Below, in pieces: positions 1 through 6,209 of a stretch of DNA of 6,209 bases. Numbering within the stretch: position 1 is the first letter of the stretch; every line of letters starts with the position of its first letter. The DNA comes from Deinococcus sp. Lineage in GTDB: Bacteria; Deinococcota; Deinococci; Deinococcales; Deinococcaceae. The DNA lies in contig JAGLBF010000128.1 in the NCBI GenBank assembly GCA_018260375.1, forward strand, positions 1 through 6,209, given 5' to 3'. A program made the position numbers and the translations under genes. The notes under the pieces were generated by a model, which was not told the origin of the DNA, made no database searches, and saw only the letters and a list, made by a program, of their open reading frames with translations.

Positions 1-13
1 GAAAAGCGCCGCC

Positions 14-30
14 TGCGGCTCCATACCGCA
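14..30. repeat. Short palindrome next to repeat copy A
   Basis: TGCGG (14-18) and CCGCA (26-30) form a 5-bp stem around the 7-base loop CTCCATA. It directly abuts the right-hand end of repeat copy A and may be part of the element. Copy B has the related string GCGCTCCAT at the equivalent edge, in the opposite sense relative to the core. Confidence 0.4.
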
Positions 31-104
31 CAGTCCGTATGCTGTTCCCACTCGCATCCGCCCTGATTGATTCGGAAGTACGCCAAATCAATCGGAATCC
101 GTAT
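31..104 (-). repeat. Dispersed intergenic repeat, copy A (reverse orientation)
   Basis: The reverse complement of this stretch matches 2908-2981 at 72 of 74 positions, and its first part matches the truncated copy at 6166-6209. The core holds a perfect 8-bp inverted repeat, GATTGATT (65-72) and AATCAATC (86-93), around a 13-base loop. A T-G wobble and two G-C pairs extend the stem inward. The word ATACGGA lies at both ends of this copy when read on the - strand. There is no room for a transposase, so it looks like a MITE-like or other non-autonomous palindromic element. The family is not identified. Confidence 0.9.
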
Positions 105-112
105 AAGGCCAG

Positions 113-148
113 GCGCTTGAGTGTTGAAAGGCTGCTGCACTCAAGCGC
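113..148 (+). other. Strong 11-bp RNA hairpin in leuS upstream region
   Basis: GCGCTTGAGTG (113-123) pairs perfectly with CACTCAAGCGC (138-148) around a 14-base loop. A second CTCAAG at 148-153 can compete for CTTGAG at 116-121, so two mutually exclusive pairings are possible. No T follows it, so it is not an intrinsic terminator. It may be the 5' domain of a small RNA or a leader, or a mark left by a mobile repeat. Its function is unknown. Confidence 0.5.
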
Positions 149-260
149 TCAAGTGGACGTAGCATGCACTGCGCGTCCAAGATGCTAAGCTATAACCCGT
201 GATTGCCTCTGCACTACCGCTCCTGGGATAGTCGCCCGTGCCAACTGTGCCGAGCTTCTT

Positions 261-293
261 GTCCCGACTGCGTGTAGGTCGGGGCTATTTTTG
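261..293 (+). terminator. Intrinsic terminator upstream of the leuS promoter
   Basis: GTCCCGAC (261-268) pairs with GTCGGGGC (278-285), eight pairs including one G-T, around a 9-base loop. The T-rich tract TATTTTTG (286-293) follows. This is a classical Rho-independent terminator on the + strand. The transcript it ends must start upstream, either in the candidate RNA region or beyond the window edge. Confidence 0.75.
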
Positions 294-351
294 TAGGGTT
301 GTGGGTTGCCGGACGTAGGGTGTTGGCAGCGTAAAGCAGTTACACCGCTTC

Positions 352-380
352 TTGATAGCTATTTATTTTGTTTGTACATT
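352..380 (+). promoter_or_regulatory. Predicted leuS promoter
   Basis: TTGATA (352-357, five of six consensus positions) is followed by a 17-base AT-rich spacer and TACATT (375-380, four of six). Transcription would start near 387, giving a leader of about 47 bases. It lies after the terminator at 261-293, which separates leuS from upstream transcription. The leader is too short for a T-box, and none of its conserved elements is seen. Confidence 0.6.
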
Positions 381-421
381 TTATGCTTCTACCTCTTATC
401 GTCCGCACCCCGTAATCCCTG

Positions 422-427
422 AAGGAG
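422..427 (+). promoter_or_regulatory. leuS ribosome binding site
   Basis: AAGGAG ends six bases before ATG 434. An in-frame TTG at 428 directly abuts this site, so it cannot be the start. The site therefore decides for ATG 434. Confidence 0.85.
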
Positions 428-433
428 TTGTTT

Positions 434-2908
434 ATGACCCACGAACCACACAGCACGCCCTTAACCATCGAGGAACCACGCAGCGAGCGCTATAACCCCC
501 ACGCCATAGAGGAAAAGTGGCAGCAAGCCTGGGCCAAGAGCGGTTTGTATACCTTTGACGAACAAGCCGCAGGCGAAAAATACTACGCGCTGACCATGTT
601 TCCGTACCCCAGCGGCAACCTGCATATCGGTCACTGGTACGCCAACGTAGCGCCCGACGCCCGCGCCCGCTGGTTGAGAATGCGCGGCTATAACGTGCTG
701 TTTCCTATGGCCTTTGACGCGTTTGGGTTGCCGGCCGAAAACGCCGCTATCAAGCACAATATCAACCCCGCTACCTGGACGTACCAAAACATTGCCCACA
801 TGATTGAGCAGTTTGAGCGCATGGGTACCATGATTGACTGGAGCCGACAGTTTGCGACGAGCGACCCCGAATATTACCGCTGGAATCAATGGTTTTTTAT
901 TGAATTTTGGAAGCGCGGGCTGGCCTACAAAAAGGACGGCTTGGTCAACTGGTGCCCCAAGGACCAGACTGTGCTGGCCAATGAACAGGTGGTACACGGG
1001 GCTTGTGAGCGCTGCGGCACGCCTGTAGAGCGGCGCAACCTCAGCCAGTGGTACTTAAAAATAACCGACTACGCCGACGAACTGCTGGACTTTAGCCACA
1101 CCGACATGCCTGAAAAAGTGCGCCTGATGCAGACCAACTGGATAGGCAAGTCCGTAGGTGCCGAAGTGGCCTTTGACACCCCGGCGGGTGTTGAAACAGT
1201 GTTTACCACTCGCCCCGATACCTTGCTGGGCGCTACCTTTATGGTGCTGGCCCCCGAACACCCCAAAGTAGAGGCGCTGACCACTGCTGATCAGCGCACC
1301 GAGGTAGAGGCCTATGTGAGCGCTGCGGGCCGCAAAACCGATGTGGAGCGCCAGCAAGAAGGCGAAAAAACGGGCGTCTTTACCGGCAGCTACGCAACGC
1401 ACCCTGTCAGCGGGGAGCCTATTCCCATCTGGGTGGCTGACTACGTGCTGGTGACTTATGGCACAGGCTCTATCATGGCCGTGCCCGCGCACGACGAGCG
1501 CGACTTTGCCTTTGCCCAAAAGTTTGGTCTGCCGGTACGCGAAGTGATTCGGCCAAAGGACGCTCAACCCATGCCTGATGTGCCCAGTGAGCCGTACACG
1601 GGCGAGGGCTTTATTGTTAATTCGGGCGAATTTGACGGTATGGCGGGTGGTAAAGCCAGCATCGCTACCATCACCGCTCAGTTGCAACAGCGCGGCGTCG
1701 CCGAGGCCAAAACCACCTACCGCCTGCGCGACTGGCTGTTTGCCCGCCAGCGCTACTGGGGCACGCCCATACCGTTTATTCACTGCGAACAGTGCGGCGC
1801 GGTGCCTGTTCCAGAAGATCAGTTGCCTGTCAAACTGCCTGAAACAGTGGAGTTTAATGCGGCGGGCCAGAGCCCACTTAAGCTCAATGACGAGTGGCGT
1901 ATAACGACCTGCCCGCAGTGCGGCGGCGTGGCCGAGCGCGATACCGACACGATGGACACCTTTGTTGACAGCAGTTGGTACATGTACCGCTACTTGTCGC
2001 CTCACTACGACAAAGCACCTTTTGACCCTGAAAAGGCCGGGCTGCTGCCTGTTGATTTGTATACGGGCGGCATTGAGCACGCTATTTTGCACCTGCTGTA
2101 CAGCCGCTTTTGGACCAAAGTGATGCGCGACATGGGTCTGACCACGCAGCACGAACCCTTTGCCACCTTGCGTAACCAGGGGATGGTGCTGGGTGAAGAC
2201 GGCGAAAAGATGAGCAAGTCGCGTGGCAATGTGGTAGACCCTGACGACCTGGTGCGCGAGTACGGGGCCGACACGGTGCGTACCTACCTGCTGCAAATCG
2301 CTCCCTGGGAGCTGGGCGGCCCCTGGAATACCCAGGGCATCAACGGCCCGAGCAAGTGGCTGGGGCGCGTGTGGGCACTGTATTTTGATGCACCCTTTGG
2401 CCCCGCCCAGCAGATGAGCGAGGCCGATGTGCGCTACGCCGTACACAGCACCTTGCAAAAAGTAAACCAGGACTTTGAAAAACTGAGTTTTAACACCATC
2501 ATCGGAGCGCTGCAAGAGTTGAGTAACACGCTGGTCAAGGCCAAGCGCTCGCACGTAGCCCAAACCCTCGCCTGGGAAGAGGCGCTGCATATCTTTAACC
2601 TGATGCTCGCTCCCATTGTGCCGCACATCGCCGAAGAACTATGGCACGAGCGCGGCATGTCTGGCAGCATTCACACCGCGCCCTGGCCCATGGTGGATGA
2701 GCAGGCTGCGGTACGCGATACTGTAACGATTGGCGTGCAGGTGAGCGGCAAAGTGCGCGGTGAGGTGAGTATCTCCAAAGCCGCCACCCAGGAAGAAGCC
2801 ATGCAAGTGGCCCGTGCCAACCCTGACGTTGCCAAATACCTAGAAGGCAAGCAGACGGTCAAAGAAGTCTATGTACCTGGGCGGATTATCAATATTGTAG
2901 TGAAGTAA
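434..2908 (+). CDS. leuS: Leucyl-tRNA synthetase
   Basis: LeuS is a cytoplasmic class I aminoacyl-tRNA synthetase that joins leucine to tRNA-Leu using ATP. The 824-residue product has the family's normal bacterial length. HIGH lies at residues 64-67 in the context GNLHIGHWY, and KMSKS at 592-596; together they form the ATP-binding site. The CP1 editing domain, which removes mischarged amino acids, is marked by TTRPDT (258-263) and AVPAHDERD (349-357), the latter with its conserved Asp. Cysteine pairs at 451/454 and 493/496, plus C174 and C191/C194, suggest zinc-binding knuckles. DTDTMDTFVDSSW starts near 503. The C-terminus has the family's VSGKVRGEV and IINIVVK strings. ATG 434 is chosen because AAGGAG ends six bases before it. 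The gene is monocistronic with its own promoter, and repeat copy B begins at its stop codon. No motif is missing and the frame is intact. Confidence 0.98.
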   Translation: MTHEPHSTPLTIEEPRSERYNPHAIEEKWQQAWAKSGLYTFDEQAAGEKYYALTMFPYPSGNLHIGHWYANVAPDARARWLRMRGYNVLFPMAFDAFGLPAENAAIKHNINPATWTYQNIAHMIEQFERMGTMIDWSRQFATSDPEYYRWNQWFFIEFWKRGLAYKKDGLVNWCPKDQTVLANEQVVHGACERCGTPVERRNLSQWYLKITDYADELLDFSHTDMPEKVRLMQTNWIGKSVGAEVAFDTPAGVETVFTTRPDTLLGATFMVLAPEHPKVEALTTADQRTEVEAYVSAAGRKTDVERQQEGEKTGVFTGSYATHPVSGEPIPIWVADYVLVTYGTGSIMAVPAHDERDFAFAQKFGLPVREVIRPKDAQPMPDVPSEPYTGEGFIVNSGEFDGMAGGKASIATITAQLQQRGVAEAKTTYRLRDWLFARQRYWGTPIPFIHCEQCGAVPVPEDQLPVKLPETVEFNAAGQSPLKLNDEWRITTCPQCGGVAERDTDTMDTFVDSSWYMYRYLSPHYDKAPFDPEKAGLLPVDLYTGGIEHAILHLLYSRFWTKVMRDMGLTTQHEPFATLRNQGMVLGEDGEKMSKSRGNVVDPDDLVREYGADTVRTYLLQIAPWELGGPWNTQGINGPSKWLGRVWALYFDAPFGPAQQMSEADVRYAVHSTLQKVNQDFEKLSFNTIIGALQELSNTLVKAKRSHVAQTLAWEEALHIFNLMLAPIVPHIAEELWHERGMSGSIHTAPWPMVDEQAAVRDTVTIGVQVSGKVRGEVSISKAATQEEAMQVARANPDVAKYLEGKQTVKEVYVPGRIINIVVK

Positions 2909-2981
2909 TACGTATTCCGATTGATTTGGCGTACTTCCGAATCAATCAGGGCGAATGCGAGTGGGAACAGCATACGGACTG
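2908..2981 (+). repeat. Dispersed intergenic repeat, copy B (forward orientation)
   Basis: It matches the reverse complement of copy A (31-104) at 72 of 74 positions; the differences are at 2913 and 2954. The stem GATTGATT (2919-2926) and AATCAATC (2940-2947) is fully conserved. It starts on the last base of the leuS TAA, so it could act as a 3' stem-loop on leuS mRNA. Similarity to copy A becomes patchy beyond 2981. Confidence 0.9.
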
Positions 2982-3003
2982 CGCTCCATCTTGGCACCGT
3001 CAA

Positions 3004-3032
3004 AAAAGCGCTGCCTGTCTTTGCATTCGGAT
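3004..3032 (+). repeat. Degenerate direct repeat, unit 1
   Basis: AAAAGCGCTGC, ten variable bases, then ATTCGGAT. It matches 3206-3234 at 24 of 29 positions with no gap. A similar word, AAAAGCGCCGCCTG, lies at 2-15 near repeat copy A, so this may be a decayed outer part of the same repeat family. Confidence 0.4.
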
Positions 3033-3088
3033 TATATTGTATTTTTAACAAGGTTTACAATTAAAATCCGTACCAGCGCGTACACAAC

Positions 3089-3130
3089 AAGGACTATAAC
3101 TGAGGCGTTGGCCCCCGGTATAGTCCTTTT
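3089..3130 (+). terminator. Long imperfect hairpin, probable leuS terminator
   Basis: AAGGACTATA (3089-3098) pairs perfectly with TATAGTCCTT (3119-3128). The stem continues inward with three single mismatches to GGC (3104-3106) and GCC (3111-3113), closing a GTTG tetraloop. TTTT (3127-3130) ends the structure on the + strand, while the - strand lacks a T run. This favours a terminator for leuS, about 180 bases after its stop. The short T tract leaves some doubt. Confidence 0.55.
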
Positions 3131-3205
3131 GAGTTGCACACTAATGTTGTTGCGGGTTACACGCATTCCGCTTTATTGCACTACAGTTTCTTCCGGTACA
3201 GCCAC

Positions 3206-3234
3206 AAAAGCGCTGCTTTCCTTTCTATTCGGAT
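3206..3234 (+). repeat. Degenerate direct repeat, unit 2
   Basis: Second unit of the 29-base repeat seen at 3004-3032, lying 202 bases further on. AAAAGCGCTGC and ATTCGGAT are identical in the two units, and the ten bases between them differ at five positions. The flanks show only loose similarity. Confidence 0.4.
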
Positions 3235-3265
3235 GTTACCGCGTTTAAAGGTTTAAGAAGCTATT

Positions 3266-4762
<1,497 letters not shown>

Positions 4763-4770
4763 GAGTGATG

Positions 4771-4776
4771 CTCCTT
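4771..4776 (-). promoter_or_regulatory. glpK ribosome binding site
   Basis: On the - strand AAGGAG is followed by eight bases and then the ATG of glpK. It gives glpK its own strong translation start despite its long distance from glpF. Confidence 0.85.
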
Positions 4777-4879
4777 ATAAAGGGGACTTGGATTGTAGGT
4801 TGTTGGCTGTATGCTGAGTACGGGGCACAGGGGATAGTCAACCGTGGTGTTTTTATAAAAGCGGCCCTGGCCTAGCACT

Positions 4880-4893
4880 CCTACTCAGTTCTT
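4880..4893. repeat. 14-bp direct repeat, left unit
   Basis: CCTACTCAGTTCTT is identical to 5003-5016. The two units bracket 109 bases (4894-5002). The right unit contains the glpF stop codon and its last two codons, so this left unit may be a displaced copy of the glpF end. Confidence 0.7.
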
Positions 4894-4914
4894 TGGGAAT
4901 AATGCAAGTTCTGA

Positions 4915-4929
4915 TTGAACCTTGTTCAA
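4915..4929. promoter_or_regulatory. TTGAAC palindrome in the intercistronic gap
   Basis: TTGAAC (4915-4920) and GTTCAA (4924-4929) form a perfect 6-bp inverted repeat with CTT between. The same TTGAAC core occurs in the two palindromes upstream of glpF (5989-6010). It could be an operator or simply a small mRNA hairpin. No regulator is identified. Confidence 0.3.
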
Positions 4930-5002
4930 AACACAGTGCAATCCTGTAAACGTACACAAAAAAAGTACAGATTCATTAGGATGCAAGCGCCGCTTGTAAA
5001 AC

Positions 5003-5016
5003 CCTACTCAGTTCTT
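5003..5016. repeat. 14-bp direct repeat, right unit (overlaps glpF stop)
   Basis: CCTACTCAGTTCTT, identical to 4880-4893. On the - strand it encodes the end of GlpF (Lys-Asn-stop, TGA at 5008-5010) plus five bases beyond it. Confidence 0.7.
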
Positions 5017-5829
5017 GGCATTGTACTCAGGGTCTACACCCTGAATGCCGCGGTGCGCTTCACCAGCGCGGGCCAGCGGTTTACCAATGGCAAAGTCGTA
5101 GATGAATGCGCCAACCAGTGCGCCCACAATAGGCCCGATGATGGGTACAAGCCACACGCTGTTTTCAAAACCCGTGTTTTTGAAGCCTGCTACCAGCGAA
5201 AAGAGGCGCGGGCCGAGGTCGCGCGCGGGGTTGATGGCGTAGCCGTGCATGCCCCCAAAGCTGATGCCAATCGCCATCACCACAAAAGCCACCGCTAGGC
5301 CGCCCCAAGCGCTGCCGTTGGGGTTGTTCCACTTGTCGCCAATTGCCAAGATCAGGCTCATCAGTAGGGCGGTACCCACCACTTGGTCAATAAAGCCGGG
5401 CATAAAGCCGGGCACTGCTGGGAAGGTGGCAAAGACACCAGCGGTATGGTCTAGGCCGGGGTCAACGCCTATCCACTTGGCGTGGTAGACCAAAAACACA
5501 ATGGCCGCACCCAAAAAGGCCCCGATAAACTGCCCGCCCAGGTAGTGGGGAATCTTGGCCGCCGGAAACCGCCCTGTTCCTGCCAGTGCCAAAGTCACAG
5601 CCGGGTTCAGGTGCGCCCCGCTGATGGTGCCCGCTATAAAAATACCCATCAGTACGGCAAAACCCCAGCCCAGTGCAATGTTGGTATACCCGCCTTTGAC
5701 GATTTCGCCGGCAATAGCAGGATTAGAGCCAAAAAGGGTGACCATGGCGTTGACGCCGCACCCCAACAAAATCAGCACCATGGTTCCGAGTAATTCGGCG
5801 ATGAACTCTTGTGCTGCAGTAAATTTCAT
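5008..5829 (-). CDS. glpF: Glycerol uptake facilitator (aquaglyceroporin, MIP family)
   Basis: GlpF is an inner-membrane channel that lets glycerol, and often other small polyols, diffuse into the cell. The 273-residue product, close to the family's usual length, has both NPA motifs: GAHLNPAVTL with NPA at 75-77, and YAINPARDLGPR with NPA at 200-202. D204 right after NPAR is the mark of glycerol channels over strict water channels. W55, Y197 and R203 align with the E. coli selectivity filter W48, F200 and R206, so Phe to Tyr is a conservative change. Hydrophobic segments lie near 8-29, 47-68, 97-118, 146-163, 176-195 and 224-246, with half-helices after each NPA. The stretch between TM3 and TM4 (about 119-145) is a polar and glycine/proline-rich loop. 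It is the first gene of the operon, with glpK downstream as the metabolic partner. The start is supported by AAGGAG four bases upstream. Confidence 0.97.
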   Translation of the reverse strand: MKFTAAQEFIAELLGTMVLILLGCGVNAMVTLFGSNPAIAGEIVKGGYTNIALGWGFAVLMGIFIAGTISGAHLNPAVTLALAGTGRFPAAKIPHYLGGQFIGAFLGAAIVFLVYHAKWIGVDPGLDHTAGVFATFPAVPGFMPGFIDQVVGTALLMSLILAIGDKWNNPNGSAWGGLAVAFVVMAIGISFGGMHGYAINPARDLGPRLFSLVAGFKNTGFENSVWLVPIIGPIVGALVGAFIYDFAIGKPLARAGEAHRGIQGVDPEYNAKN

Positions 5830-5833
5830 AGTT

Positions 5834-5839
5834 CTCCTT
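5834..5839 (-). promoter_or_regulatory. glpF ribosome binding site
   Basis: On the - strand TAAGGAG precedes the ATG with only four bases (AACT) after the AAGGAG, somewhat shorter than the optimum. No alternative start with a better site is visible. Confidence 0.8.
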
Positions 5840-5910
5840 ATTGCTCCCAGAGCTGATCAACAAGGACGTTTTGCCCTCGTACTGTATGGGAAGCATGTGT
5901 ATATACTCGC

Positions 5911-5939
5911 ATTGTTAAGCTAATGGGCATTAATGTCAA
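5911..5939 (-). promoter_or_regulatory. Predicted glpFK promoter
   Basis: Read on the - strand, a perfect TTGACA -35 (5934-5939) is followed by exactly 17 bases and AACAAT (5911-5916, four of six -10 positions). Transcription would start near 5904, giving a leader of about 75 bases before the glpF ATG. The spacer holds a perfect palindrome, as expected for a repressible promoter. Confidence 0.65.
5921..5932. promoter_or_regulatory. Candidate operator inside the glpFK promoter
   Basis: TAATG-GG-CATTA is a perfect 5-bp inverted repeat with a 2-base centre, between the -35 and -10. A second inverted repeat, ATGGG (5923-5927) and CCCAT (5941-5945), spans the -35. A protein bound here would block RNA polymerase. 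The regulator is unknown; a GlpR-like repressor is only a guess from function. Confidence 0.35.
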
Positions 5940-6108
5940 TCCCATCGTCTACACCTTTAGCTCATACACACGCCAGAAATACCTAGTCCGGTTGAACCGT
6001 GTTGAACACGCGTTGCAAGATGGCACGCGGGCACAGATGGCCAGTGCACTGAACAAGTATGTCGCGCTATGGAAGCGCAGGCAGCGCCTCTGGACTGTGG
6101 TGGAATGA
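5923..6108 (+). CDS. Possible small hypothetical protein (61 aa), divergent from glpF
   Basis: The frame from ATG 5923 to TGA 6106-6108 gives a basic, plausible-looking soluble peptide with the C-terminal stretch ALNKYVALWKRRQRLW. I do not recognise it and see no domain, signal peptide or membrane helix. The start codon lies inside the glpFK promoter, and no Shine-Dalgarno site precedes it. The frame stays open back to about 5857 without a better start. It may be a chance frame, a decayed gene remnant or a small protein. It shares its DNA with two tandem palindromes. Confidence 0.2.
   Translation: MGINVNPIVYTFSSYTRQKYLVRLNRVEHALQDGTRAQMASALNKYVALWKRRQRLWTVVE
5989..6010. promoter_or_regulatory. 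Two tandem overlapping palindromes upstream of glpFK promoter
   Basis: CGGTT-G-AACCG (5989-5999) and CGTGTT-G-AACACG (5998-6010) are perfect inverted repeats sharing the core GTTGAAC. Their centres (5994 and 6004) are 10 bp apart, one helical turn, so dimers bound to each would lie on the same DNA face. They lie about 50-75 bp upstream of the glpFK -35, a position suitable for an activator or an upstream operator. Confidence 0.4.
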
Positions 6109-6130
6109 GGCGGAATGCGGATGATGTATA

Positions 6131-6155
6131 CCTACTCCCGTTCAAAGCGGGTAGG
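6131..6155 (+). other. Imperfect hairpin before repeat copy C
   Basis: CCTA (6131-6134) and CCCG (6137-6140) pair with CGGG and TAGG (6148-6155), with a 2-base bulge and a 7-base loop. No T tract follows on either strand, so it is at most a weak terminator for anything read rightward. Confidence 0.25.
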
Positions 6156-6165
6156 GCTGATACAG

Positions 6166-6209
6166 ATTTCGATTGATTTGGCGTACTTCCGAATCAATCA
6201 GGGCGGATG
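6166..6209 (+). repeat. Dispersed intergenic repeat, copy C (truncated by window end)
   Basis: 43 of 44 bases match the corresponding part of copy A; the difference is T at 6169. The stem GATTGATT (6171-6178) and AATCAATC (6192-6199) is intact. It has the same orientation as copy B and continues past the end of the window. Confidence 0.88.

Larger units (their letters stand above)
105..293 (+). ncRNA. Candidate small RNA or untranslated transcript tail upstream of leuS
   Basis: This stretch carries no credible gene. It begins after repeat copy A, contains the strong hairpin at 113-148, and ends in an intrinsic terminator at 261-293. The leuS promoter lies downstream of that terminator, so leuS does not need this transcript. 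A TATAAC box at 191-196 could be a -10 element for an RNA of about 90 bases, but no good -35 accompanies it. I looked for tRNA, tmRNA, RNase P, SRP RNA and T-box hallmarks and did not recognise any. The alternative is the 3' end of a transcript that starts left of the window. Confidence 0.25.
2909..3265. other. Convergent intergenic region between leuS and glpK
   Basis: These 357 bases hold repeat copy B, a degenerate direct repeat (3004-3032 and 3206-3234), and the long hairpin at 3089-3130. Reading frames cross it on both strands (for example 2955-3248 on + and 2869-3051 on -). They lack ribosome binding sites, and the - strand one overlaps the end of leuS, so I do not call genes. Locally the sequence is more AT-rich than the genes. 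No clear intrinsic terminator for glpK is visible on the - strand; a weak hairpin (AAAGC, loop AGC, GCTTT) near 3207-3219 lacks a U tract. Confidence 0.6.
4763..5007 (-). other. glpF-glpK intercistronic region
   Basis: The gap is 245 bases, long for co-transcribed genes. I see no convincing intrinsic terminator after glpF: a short hairpin at 4984-4996 (CAAGC, loop GCC, GCTTG) has no U tract directly behind it, although a run of seven U occurs further on. A TTGACT on the - strand at about 4838-4843 could be a -35, but no -10 sits at proper spacing. Co-transcription from the glpF promoter is the simplest reading, with an internal promoter possible. The region also holds a 14-bp direct repeat and a TTGAAC palindrome. 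Confidence 0.5.

Noticed and set aside
39..188. 49-codon frame from ATG 39, open to the left edge
   Set aside because: Its first third is the dispersed repeat, it has no ribosome binding site, and the rest overlaps the strong hairpin. I treat it as repeat-derived and report only the conserved frame as a finding.
164..202. 12-codon leader peptide (ATG 164 to TGA 202)
   Set aside because: It has a single Leu codon and no Shine-Dalgarno site, so it is not a convincing attenuation peptide for leuS.
319..346. GGTGT / ACACC inverted repeat just upstream of the leuS -35
   Set aside because: Only five base pairs with an 18-base loop; well within chance.
120..430. T-box leader for leuS
   Set aside because: A leucine T-box would suit this gene, but no AGGGTGGNACCGCG-like antiterminator sequence is present, and the predicted promoter lies downstream of the only terminator.
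428..433. Upstream TTG start for leuS adding two residues
   Set aside because: The TTG directly abuts AAGGAG, leaving no spacer. ATG 434 lies six bases after the site and is the normal choice.
1055..2626. 523-codon frame on the - strand antisense to leuS
   Set aside because: Long antisense frames are common opposite GC-rich genes. The translation has no recognisable domain, and leuS is certain on the other strand.
2955..3248. 97-codon + strand frame in the convergent gap
   Set aside because: It starts inside repeat copy B, runs through the terminator hairpin, has no ribosome binding site and has an unnatural composition.
4984..4996. Hairpin 12 bases after glpF as an intrinsic terminator
   Set aside because: Five base pairs with a 3-base loop and no U tract directly after it; operon read-through into glpK is more likely.

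Overview
This is an ordinary bacterial chromosomal segment with two transcription units. A leucyl-tRNA synthetase gene (leuS, + strand) faces a glycerol uptake operon, glpF then glpK, read on the - strand. GC content looks moderately high (mid-50s percent by eye). Promoters resemble the sigma-70 consensus and Shine-Dalgarno sites are strong (AAGGAG). The LeuS, GlpK and GlpF sequences and the intergenic repeat remind me of Deinococcus and relatives, with Chloroflexota as an alternative. That is an inference from memory, with low to moderate confidence.

Layout. Bases 1-104 end in a copy of a dispersed intergenic repeat (copy A, reverse orientation). Bases 105-293 hold a strong hairpin and an intrinsic terminator with no gene to serve, possibly a small RNA or the tail of an upstream transcript. 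A good promoter at 352-380 and an AAGGAG site lead into leuS (434-2908). Repeat copy B abuts the leuS stop codon. The rest of the convergent gap to 3265 holds a long imperfect hairpin, probably the leuS terminator, and a degenerate direct repeat. glpK (3266-4762) and glpF (5008-5829) follow on the - strand, separated by a 245-base gap bounded by a 14-bp direct repeat. The glpF promoter (-35 TTGACA, 17-base spacer) contains a palindrome, with two tandem palindromes further upstream. The window ends inside repeat copy C.

How the genes work together. GlpF lets glycerol enter by facilitated diffusion and GlpK phosphorylates it to glycerol 3-phosphate, which traps it in the cell. LeuS charges tRNA-Leu and has no functional link to glycerol use. 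No glpD or glpR is visible here.

I found no defence system, CRISPR array, transposase, tRNA, rRNA or clearly novel system. The most interesting signals are the near-identical repeat copies that bracket each transcription unit, the operator-like palindromes upstream of glpF, and the orphan terminator upstream of leuS.
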